This document shows, in pieces, positions 6,518-11,195 of a DNA stretch of 11,195 bases. Numbering within the stretch: position 1 is the stretch's first letter; each line of letters begins with the position of its first letter. Position numbers and translations under genes: made by a program. The stretch comes from Bacillota bacterium (GTDB lineage Bacteria; Bacillota; Clostridia; Christensenellales; CAG-138): NCBI GenBank assembly GCA_023396535.1, contig JAEWWD010000225.1, positions 1 to 11,195 on the forward strand, given 5' to 3'. Under the pieces are notes generated by a model that saw only the letters and a list, made by a program, of their open reading frames with translations, did not search any database and was not told the DNA's origin.

Positions 6518-6916
6518 ATGCGTAAATATCTCGTCAATGTCAACGGCACTTCCTATGAGGTTATGGTAGAAGAAATCAACGGCGCTATCCCCGCCGCTCC
6601 GGTTGCGGCTGCGCCTGTCGCCCCGGCCGCTCCCGTTATTAGCGCGCCGGCCGCGCCGGTCGCCGCTCCCGCCGTTCCCGCCGCTCCCGTCTCGGCAGCC
6701 TGCGGGGAAACCATCAGCGCGCCTATGCCCGGCACCATACTCTCCGTAAGCGTTAAGCAGGGCGACACCGTCAAGAAGGGCCAGGTACTCATGGTGCTTG
6801 AGGCCATGAAGATGGAGAACGAAATCGTATCCCCCAAGGACGGCGTGATTGCGAGCGTGAGCGTCTGTGCCGGCACGTCCGTTAATACCGGCGTTGCGCT
6901 TTGCGTAATCGGCTAA
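6518..6916 (+). CDS. Biotin carboxyl carrier protein of a carboxyltransferase/decarboxylase
   Basis: A 132-residue protein that carries the carboxyl group on biotin between active sites. Residues 1-20 form a short N-terminal strand region (MRKYLVNVNGTSYEVMVEE). Residues about 24-60 are an Ala/Pro-rich flexible linker, and 64-132 form a complete biotinyl/lipoyl domain. The biotinylation motif EAMKMEN places the modified lysine at Lys98. The upstream ISAPMPGTI motif and the downstream DGVIASVSVCAGTSVNTG half complete the domain. Its plan matches MmdC of methylmalonyl-CoA decarboxylase, the 1.3S subunit of transcarboxylase and free OAD carrier proteins. The ribosome site AGGAGG (6505-6510) is 7 nt from the ATG. 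It lies between the repeat protein and the carboxyltransferase, as expected for a split enzyme. A biotin ligase must be supplied elsewhere. Confidence 0.94.
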   Translation: MRKYLVNVNGTSYEVMVEEINGAIPAAPVAAAPVAPAAPVISAPAAPVAAPAVPAAPVSAACGETISAPMPGTILSVSVKQGDTVKKGQVLMVLEAMKMENEIVSPKDGVIASVSVCAGTSVNTGVALCVIG

Positions 6917-7013
6917 CATTTGCCGACTGAAAAAGCGCGGCGGCAAGGGCTCGCTGCCCAGGCCGCACCGCAGGCGCGCTCCGTATATACGGGTGGGCGC
7001 TCCATTGTGAATG

Positions 7014-7020
7014 AAGGAGG
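7014..7020 (+). promoter_or_regulatory. Ribosome-binding site that fixes a TTG start for oadA
   Basis: AAGGAGG lies 8 nt before TTG 7029. An in-frame ATG at 7011 overlaps this site and has no Shine-Dalgarno of its own, so the TTG is the likelier start and gives the family N-terminus AKKLYITDTILRDAHQS. Confidence 0.8.
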
Positions 7021-7028
7021 AAATCAGT

Positions 7029-8507
7029 TTGGCAAAGAAGCTATATATAACGGATACCATATTGCGCGACGCACATCAGTCCCAGGCTGCGACTCGCATG
7101 CGTATCGAGGACATGCTGCCCGCCTGTGAAATACTGGACAGCGTCGGGTATTGGTCGCTGGAATGCTGGGGCGGCGCTACATTTGACAGCTGCCTGCGTT
7201 TTTTGAATGAGGATCCCTGGGAAAGGTTGCGCAAGCTGAAAAAGGCGCTGCCGAACACCAAGCTGCAGATGCTGTTCCGCGGCCAGAACATTCTGGGTTA
7301 CAAGCACTATGCGGACGACGTTGTGGAGCAGTTCTGCCGCAAGGCTATCGAAAACGGCATTGATGTCGTGCGTATATTCGATGCGCTCAACGACATACGC
7401 AATCTCGAAGCCGCCATCAAGTACACCAAGAAATACGGCGGTATTTGCGAGCCGGCCATCAGCTATACCATGAGCCCCGTCCACAACGAAGATTACTTTG
7501 TGAAGATGGCCAAGGAGCTCGTACAGATGGGCGCCGATACCATCTGCATCAAGGACATGGCCAATTTGCTGCTGCCCTTTGACGCGTATTCGCTGGTCAA
7601 GCGTCTTAAAAGCGAGATTGACGTGCCCATCCACCTGCACACGCATAACAGCACAGGTACGGGCGATATGACATACCTCATGGCCGTACAGGCGGGCGTG
7701 GATATAGTGGACTGCGCGCTGTCCCCTCTGGGCAACGGTACGTCACAGCCTGCAACAGAGCCGCTGGTCGCAACGCTCAAGGGCACCGAATACGATACCG
7801 GTTTGGATCTGATGAAGCTGATCGAAGCGGCGAAGCATTTCCGCGGCGTGGCCGAACGCCTCAAAAAGGCAGGGGATCTCGATCCCAAGGTGCTCAGCGT
7901 GGACGTCAATACGCTGTTGTATCAGGTGCCTGGCGGGATGCTCTCCAACCTGATCTCCCAGCTTAAGCAAGCCAACGCTGAAGATAAGTATTATAAGGTG
8001 CTTGAGGAAGTGCCTCGCGTTCGCAAGGACTTCGGCTACCCGCCGCTCGTTACGCCCACCAGCCAGATCGTCGGTACTCAGGCGGTGTTCAATGTGCTTT
8101 CAGGCGAGCGTTATAAGACGTTCACCAAGGAATCCAAGGCGCTGCTGCGCGGCGAATACGGCCGCTTGCCCGGCAAGGTGAACGAGGAAGTACGTAAAAT
8201 GGCGATCGGTGATGAGGAAGTCATCACCTGCCGCCCCGCGGACCTGCTCAAACCGGAGCTCGATAATTACCGCGAGGAAATCAAGGACTATATGGAGCAG
8301 GAAGAGGATGTGCTCAGCTACGCGCTCTTCCCGCAGGTTGCGCTGAAATTCTTTGAAGCGCGCAAGGCTGCGAAGAATGCCCCGGCAGCGGCCCCTGCGG
8401 CTCCCGCCGCAGTTTCTGCAGCTCCCACAGCTCCCGTGCAGGCGGCGGCGCCTGCGGCAGCGCCGTCCGGCGTGACGGTTCTGTACGTAGAGGATCTCTC
8501 CATATAA
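7029..8507 (+). CDS. oadA: Oxaloacetate decarboxylase-type carboxyltransferase alpha subunit (OadA/PycB/5S family)
   Basis: A 492-residue cytoplasmic carboxyltransferase that moves CO2 between a 2-oxoacid (oxaloacetate/pyruvate) and carrier-bound biotin. It has a TIM-barrel with TILRDAHQS near the N-terminus (metal-binding Asp14), the FDALND block, the active-site lysine in CIKDMA (Lys175), and metal ligands in HLHTHNSTG (His204, His206). A conserved carboxyltransferase C-terminal domain (PGGMLSNL onward to about 440) follows. Unlike Klebsiella OadA, there is no fused biotin domain: the protein ends in an Ala/Pro-rich tail and the peptide GVTVLYVEDLSI. Biotin is supplied by the carrier gene upstream. 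The substrate is not provable here; oxaloacetate/pyruvate is likeliest, while transcarboxylase 5S-like or pyruvate carboxylase B use is possible. The next 50 bases hold a terminator, so no beta subunit follows. Confidence 0.93.
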   Translation: MAKKLYITDTILRDAHQSQAATRMRIEDMLPACEILDSVGYWSLECWGGATFDSCLRFLNEDPWERLRKLKKALPNTKLQMLFRGQNILGYKHYADDVVEQFCRKAIENGIDVVRIFDALNDIRNLEAAIKYTKKYGGICEPAISYTMSPVHNEDYFVKMAKELVQMGADTICIKDMANLLLPFDAYSLVKRLKSEIDVPIHLHTHNSTGTGDMTYLMAVQAGVDIVDCALSPLGNGTSQPATEPLVATLKGTEYDTGLDLMKLIEAAKHFRGVAERLKKAGDLDPKVLSVDVNTLLYQVPGGMLSNLISQLKQANAEDKYYKVLEEVPRVRKDFGYPPLVTPTSQIVGTQAVFNVLSGERYKTFTKESKALLRGEYGRLPGKVNEEVRKMAIGDEEVITCRPADLLKPELDNYREEIKDYMEQEEDVLSYALFPQVALKFFEARKAAKNAPAAAPAAPAAVSAAPTAPVQAAAPAAAPSGVTVLYVEDLSI

Positions 8508-8517
8508 CTGAACAGAG

Positions 8518-8555
8518 AATGCGGGCGGGATAGTGCTCCCGCCCGCATTTATTTT
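8518..8555 (+). terminator. Strong intrinsic terminator after oadA
   Basis: A 13-bp perfect stem (AATGCGGGCGGGA, 8518-8530, with its complement at 8537-8549), a 6-nt loop, and a T-rich tail to 8555. It closes the carboxyltransferase operon and shows that the operon ends with oadA. Confidence 0.93.
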
Positions 8556-8614
8556 CAGGGCCGAATTAATTGGAATATAATATAATGGTTGTGGCTGATT
8601 TAACAACAATGCGC

Positions 8615-8620
8615 TATAAT
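8615..8620 (+). promoter_or_regulatory. Possible -10 box for the pgsA-like gene
   Basis: A perfect TATAAT lies 34 bp upstream of ATG 8649, with only a poor -35 (TTGTGG at 8589, spacing 20). Two more TATAAT hexamers, overlapping by one base, lie at 8576-8586. Since the preceding terminator is strong, a promoter is needed in this gap; which hexamer is used is unclear. Confidence 0.4.
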
Positions 8621-8648
8621 GGAGTACATGGATAAAAGGAATGACAGG

Positions 8649-9233
8649 ATGCTTATGAGGCAGATACCCAATATCCTCTCGACGCTGCGTATTGGCATGG
8701 TCGGCGTTTTTATTTTATTTTTTTTGGACAGCCGATATTTTTCGGCGCTGGGGATATATGTACTTGCCATATTGACAGATTCTTTGGACGGCTATCTCGC
8801 AAGGCATAACAATTGGGTAACGGATCTGGGCAAGGTGCTTGACCCGCTGGCGGACAAGCTCATGCTCATTGCGGCGCTTTGCTGCTTCTATAGCCGGGAT
8901 TGGGTGCCGCTGTGGCTGCTCGCCGTGGTTGCGGGCAAGGAAATTATCATGATTGCCGGCGGCTTTCTGCTGTGGAAAAAGGACGTCGTGGTCCATGCGG
9001 ATTGGATAGGCAAGCTTACGACAGGCTTTTTCAACGCGGGCGTCGTAGCCACCCTGTGCAAGAGATTCTGGCCGTGGATCGGCCGGTGGAACATTGTCCT
9101 CCTGAGCATTGCGATGGTGCTTGCGCTGATTGCGCTTGCGCATTATGCGCAAAAGAATGTATTTATCAGCCCTGACACGCACGATGAAGACGGCAGCGGC
9201 CCTTCCGCGGAGAACGCGAAACGGGATAGCTAA
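8649..9233 (+). CDS. pgsA: CDP-diacylglycerol--glycerol-3-phosphate 3-phosphatidyltransferase-like enzyme
   Basis: A 194-residue integral membrane enzyme of the CDP-alcohol phosphatidyltransferase family, most likely making phosphatidylglycerophosphate, the precursor of phosphatidylglycerol and cardiolipin. The full catalytic motif D-x2-DG-x2-AR-x8-G-x3-D-x3-D is present (DSLDGYLAR to DPLADK). The N-terminal QIPNILSTLRI and the later KEIIMIAGG...DWIGKLTT segment are typical of PgsA. Around five hydrophobic segments are visible, and the C-terminus is a polar, acidic tail. I prefer ATG 8649, with AAAGGA 8 nt upstream. In-frame ATGs at 8619 and 8628 overlap or directly follow a TATAAT hexamer and have poor ribosome sites. 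Another CDP-alcohol transferase activity is possible but less likely. Confidence 0.88.
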   Translation: MLMRQIPNILSTLRIGMVGVFILFFLDSRYFSALGIYVLAILTDSLDGYLARHNNWVTDLGKVLDPLADKLMLIAALCCFYSRDWVPLWLLAVVAGKEIIMIAGGFLLWKKDVVVHADWIGKLTTGFFNAGVVATLCKRFWPWIGRWNIVLLSIAMVLALIALAHYAQKNVFISPDTHDEDGSGPSAENAKRDS

Positions 9234-9241
9234 TCCATCTT

Positions 9242-9679
9242 CTACAATATGGGCCGTATTGGGTATGTGCGAATCGGCCGGGTCATGATGACATAAGATT
9301 CCGAAAGTCCGAGAGAATATAATTCATAGGTCATGTTCAAAAAGCTGTCCGCGTCCTTGCAGGCGGTTTTCAGGCAGTAACCGTAACGGCCTGTGATTTC
9401 CATGAATTCCATTACGTTGGGGCTTTGCGCGATGTATTGCAGGAACTTCTCGCGGTTCTCCATCGTTACGGAGACAAGCACCAGGGCGCTGATGGAGCGG
9501 CCGATTCTTTCGGGGTTGATGATTGCGCGGTAGCCGAGTATCGCGCCGCTTTCTTCCAGCTTTTTGACGCGCTCAATGGCAGAGGGCGCGCTCATATTGA
9601 TCAATGACGCCAGCTTTTGCATGGAGATGCGGCCGTCCTGCTGGAGTATCTCCAGTATTTTGGCATCCGTATTGTCCAC
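9242..9679 (-). CDS. Lrp/AsnC family transcriptional regulator
   Basis: A 145-residue DNA-binding regulator. The N-terminal winged helix-turn-helix (DNTDAKILEILQQDGRISMQKLASLINMSAPSAIERVKKLEESG, with the family's DxxDxxIL and xRVxxLExxGxI patterns) is followed by the linker GYRAIINPERIG and a RAM effector-binding domain (about 68-145). GTG 9679 is chosen because GGAGGG lies exactly 6 nt upstream; an ATG at 9760 would add 27 unconserved residues and reach into the leader. Lrp/AsnC proteins sense amino acids or related small molecules and often repress their own gene. It converges on the pgsA-like gene with only 8 bp between stops. Its targets cannot be read from the window; the neighbouring palindromes suggest autoregulation. 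Confidence 0.92.
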   Translation of the reverse strand: MDNTDAKILEILQQDGRISMQKLASLINMSAPSAIERVKKLEESGAILGYRAIINPERIGRSISALVLVSVTMENREKFLQYIAQSPNVMEFMEITGRYGYCLKTACKDADSFLNMTYELYSLGLSESYVIMTRPIRTYPIRPIL

Positions 9680-9685
9680 CGTAAT

Positions 9686-9691
9686 CCCTCC
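9686..9691 (-). promoter_or_regulatory. Ribosome-binding site fixing the GTG start of the Lrp-family gene
   Basis: On the minus strand GGAGGG is followed by 6 nt and GTG at 9679. No such site precedes the ATG at 9760. Confidence 0.8.
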
Positions 9692-9710
9692 GGTTTCGTA
9701 TGATTGCTCG

Positions 9711-9764
9711 TGCAGCACAAGGCTGCATATCAATCCCTGCGTGATCCTGAATGTGTTCATTCAG
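9711..9764 (-). promoter_or_regulatory. Two inverted repeats in the leader of the Lrp-family gene
   Basis: CTGAATG-TGTT-CATTCAG at 9747-9764 is a perfect 7-bp inverted repeat just inside the predicted transcript start. TGCAGC-ACAAG-GCTGCA at 9711-9727 is a second, with 6-bp arms. Either could be an autoregulatory operator or an RNA hairpin in the roughly 90-nt leader. Confidence 0.45.
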
Positions 9765-9776
9765 AGGATGTATAAC

Positions 9777-9806
9777 AATATACCATATTCATGCGATCTG
9801 TGGCAA
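9777..9806 (-). promoter_or_regulatory. Promoter of the Lrp-family gene
   Basis: Read on the minus strand: TTGCCA (9806-9801), an 18-bp spacer, and TATATT (9782-9777) with an extended -10 TGG directly before it. Predicted start of transcription is near 9770. Confidence 0.62.
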
Positions 9807-9856
9807 GAAGGATGCGTGCGCAACCCGCGTTTGCGGGACGAAAACGGATTTTTTCG

Positions 9857-9885
9857 TTGACAAACACAGCGGGAATGGATAAAAT
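9857..9885 (+). promoter_or_regulatory. Sigma-A promoter of yceD-rpmF
   Basis: A consensus TTGACA (9857-9862), a 17-bp spacer and TAAAAT (9880-9885). Transcription should start near 9892, about 24 nt before the yceD ATG. It lies back to back with the Lrp-family promoter, their -35 boxes about 50 bp apart. Confidence 0.85.
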
Positions 9886-9915
9886 AAACGATGGTCGACT
9901 TTGGAGGAAAAGCCT

Positions 9916-10437
9916 ATGGAGTTGCGTGTAGCCTCGGCGTTGAAACAGCCGGGTGAAACATTTTCAGCGGCGCTGACACAGGAAATTCCGCCGCAGAACT
10001 TTGGCGGCAGAGAGATCGTGTTTGCCCAGCCTGTTCAAATGGAATTTACGTATTCCTATGATGGCAAGGCTTTTACGATAAGCGGCCGGCTTCAGGCAGC
10101 CTTGTCCTCGCGTTGCGCCCGTTGCGACGAAGCGTTCATCGAAACGCTGATAATACCTTTTTCGGAGCGTTTTGTCAAAGGCGCATTGGGGAACGATGAG
10201 GAGGACAGCTACACCTTCGACGGCGAAACGTTGGATCTCACGCCGATGGTGATGGACAATCTCTTTCTGCACATACCCATTACAAGCGTTTGCAGCGAGG
10301 ATTGCCGCGGCCTGTGCCCAGTTTGCGGATGCAATTTGAATACGGCGCAGTGCGCCTGCGAGAGAGTGGAAACGGATAAGGAAACGCCGCCGCTCGCGTC
10401 GCTCGGGCAACTGTTGAACGATGGTAAGGAGGTGTAA
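9916..10437 (+). CDS. yceD: YceD family protein (DUF177)
   Basis: A 173-residue protein of the YceD/DUF177 family, reported to be involved in 23S rRNA accumulation and almost always encoded directly before rpmF. ATG 9916 is chosen because GGAGG (9903-9907) is 8 nt upstream; a TTG at 9901 would sit ahead of that site. A beta-rich N-terminal half contains a CxxC pair (Cys67, Cys70: SSRCARCDEAF). The C-terminal half carries CSEDCRGLCPVCGCNLN, then CAC (Cys126, 130, 134, 137, 139, 146, 148), a likely metal-binding cluster typical of the family in Firmicutes. Only 2 nt separate it from rpmF, whose ribosome site lies inside this gene's last codons. Confidence 0.93.
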   Translation: MELRVASALKQPGETFSAALTQEIPPQNFGGREIVFAQPVQMEFTYSYDGKAFTISGRLQAALSSRCARCDEAFIETLIIPFSERFVKGALGNDEEDSYTFDGETLDLTPMVMDNLFLHIPITSVCSEDCRGLCPVCGCNLNTAQCACERVETDKETPPLASLGQLLNDGKEV

Positions 10438-10439
10438 TC

Positions 10440-10643
10440 ATGGCGGTCCCCAAGAGAAAAACTTCGAAGGCCAGGCGGGATTCCCGCAGGTCCAGCCACT
10501 GGAAGCTGTCCATGCCCGGTATCGTGGCATGCCCCCAGTGCCACCAGCTCAAGCTTGCCCACAGGGTATGCAAGAAGTGCGGCTATTACGATGGCAAGCA
10601 AGTCATCGATATGGATGCAAAAGAAAAGAAGAATCAGGCCTGA
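10440..10643 (+). CDS. rpmF: 50S ribosomal protein L32
   Basis: A 67-residue protein of the large ribosomal subunit. The N-terminus MAVPKRKTSKARRDSRRSSHW is the canonical L32 start, and the zinc ribbon is intact with CPQC (Cys31, Cys34) and CKKC (Cys44, Cys47). It is therefore the zinc-binding form rather than a cysteine-free paralogue. AAGGAGGTG at 10426-10434 overlaps the end of yceD and is 5 nt from the ATG. It sits in the conserved yceD-rpmF-plsX order. Confidence 0.98.
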   Translation: MAVPKRKTSKARRDSRRSSHWKLSMPGIVACPQCHQLKLAHRVCKKCGYYDGKQVIDMDAKEKKNQA

Positions 10644-10659
10644 CGCATTCCGTCGCATC

Positions 10660-10728
10660 ACAAAGCCGGAACGCTTCGGTGTGCTCCGGTTTGCCGTTCA
10701 ACAAGCTTTGCTTGCCCGCTTTTCGGGC
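10660..10728 (+). other. Two hairpins between rpmF and the terminator
   Basis: CCGGA near 10665 pairs with TCCGG near 10685, extended by CAAA/TTTG across a bulged G. GCCCG at 10714-10718 pairs with CGGGC at 10724-10728. Both lie in the 199-nt rpmF-plsX gap. I see no known riboswitch or FapR operator there. Confidence 0.4.
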
Positions 10729-10738
10729 ATTGTCGGTA

Positions 10739-10770
10739 AAAAAGGCAGAGAAGATGTTTTCTGCCTTTTT
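10739..10770 (+). terminator. Intrinsic terminator between rpmF and plsX
   Basis: An 11-bp stem (AAAAAGGCAGA, 10739-10749, with TCTGCCTTTTT, 10760-10770) ends in a T run. The A-rich left arm makes it potentially bidirectional. plsX would then need read-through or its own promoter; only a weak candidate (TTGGAA at 10778, spacer 17, TAATCG) is visible. Confidence 0.82.
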
Positions 10771-10842
10771 ATCCTATTTGGAATTATTTTCTTACTATTT
10801 TAATCGCCATATTCCGGCGGAAATCGGTAGAGGGAGAACCAT

Positions 10843-11195
10843 ATGAATATAGCCGTAGACGTATTTGGCGGGGATAATGCGCCGCTGGCAATACTGGACG
10901 GGTGCATGCTTGCGCTTGAGCAGAATAAGGACATGCATCTGATATTGGTCGGCGAGGCGCTCGTAATAGAAAAATACCTGAGCGAGCATGCGCACGACGC
11001 AAACCGCATACGCATCAAACATGCGCCGGAGATTATTACAAGCCACGAACAGCCTACTGTCGCCATTAAGCATAAGAAAGATTCTTCGCTTGTGCAGGCG
11101 CTTATGTGCGTGGTGGAAGGCGACGCCGGCTGTATGGTATCCGCGGGAAGCACCGGCGCGGTGCTTGCGGGCGCGACGCTGCTTATCCGCAGGCT
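10843..11195 (+). CDS. plsX: Phosphate acyltransferase PlsX, 5' part only
   Basis: The first 117 codons of PlsX, cut by the window end. PlsX makes acyl-phosphate from acyl-ACP for membrane phospholipid synthesis and is a peripheral membrane enzyme. The N-terminus MNIAVDVFGGDNAP matches the family's KIAVDAMGGDxAP, with Phe in place of the usual Met. HAPEIITSHEQP, the KKDSSLVQAL segment and the strongly conserved SAGSTGAVLAGA follow in the expected order. AGGGAG (10831-10836) precedes the ATG by 6 nt. It follows rpmF after a terminator; downstream fatty-acid genes are to be expected beyond the window. Confidence 0.95.
   Translation, partial: MNIAVDVFGGDNAPLAILDGCMLALEQNKDMHLILVGEALVIEKYLSEHAHDANRIRIKHAPEIITSHEQPTVAIKHKKDSSLVQALMCVVEGDAGCMVSAGSTGAVLAGATLLIRR

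Noticed and set aside
5752..6549. 265-codon minus-strand frame over the repeat gene
   Set aside because: Its repeats merely reflect the + strand repeats. The + frame has an ideal ribosome site, a membrane segment and mostly synonymous differences between repeats.
6917..7028. Possible extra gene or regulatory element between the carrier and oadA
   Set aside because: A 112-nt GC-rich spacer with only weak, imperfect self-complementarity; no start with a ribosome site except that of oadA.

Overview
The window looks like chromosomal DNA of an endospore-forming lineage of Clostridia (Firmicutes/Bacillota). The evidence is: DUF2953 (YtfI-like) next to the spore protein YtfJ/GerW, a D,D-carboxypeptidase and an RsuA-type pseudouridine synthase; strong AAGGAGG-type ribosome sites; sigma-A-like promoters; and a split, separately encoded biotin-dependent carboxyltransferase. 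Base composition is moderately GC-rich and even throughout. I saw no insertion sequence, CRISPR array, tRNA or rRNA. Genus is not resolvable by reading alone.

Layout. (1) 1-2186: cell-wall synthesis pair, the 3' end of an FtsW/RodA (SEDS) glycosyltransferase overlapping by 4 nt a class B penicillin-binding protein. (2) 2187-2498: a 312-nt gap holding a strongly structured RNA candidate with several stems, ending in a clear intrinsic terminator just before the ribosome site of the next gene. The left arm of the terminator has a second copy near the 5' end of the element, so two mutually exclusive folds are possible. (3) 2499-5496: DUF2953 protein, YtfJ, D-alanyl-D-alanine carboxypeptidase and RluB-type pseudouridine synthase, all on + and tightly packed. 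(4) 5584-8555: a self-contained transcription unit with an extended -10 promoter and a 13-bp terminator. It encodes a membrane-anchored protein with five tandem 36-residue repeats, a biotin carrier protein, and an oxaloacetate-decarboxylase-type carboxyltransferase. (5) 8615-9233: a phosphatidylglycerophosphate-synthase-like enzyme. (6) 9242-9806, minus strand: an Lrp/AsnC regulator with its promoter and a palindrome in its leader. (7) 9857-11195: yceD-rpmF-plsX, the conserved ribosomal/fatty-acid cluster, with plsX cut by the window end.

The most unusual object is the 5746-6453 gene. Each repeat resembles the short helix-strand segment at the C-terminus of OadG/MmdE-type subunits of sodium-pumping decarboxylases, but here it is present five times behind one membrane anchor. 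The sodium-pumping beta subunit (OadB) is not encoded in the unit. I infer a multivalent membrane scaffold for the carboxyltransferase encoded two genes downstream. The structured RNA at 2231-2475 is the second most interesting object.
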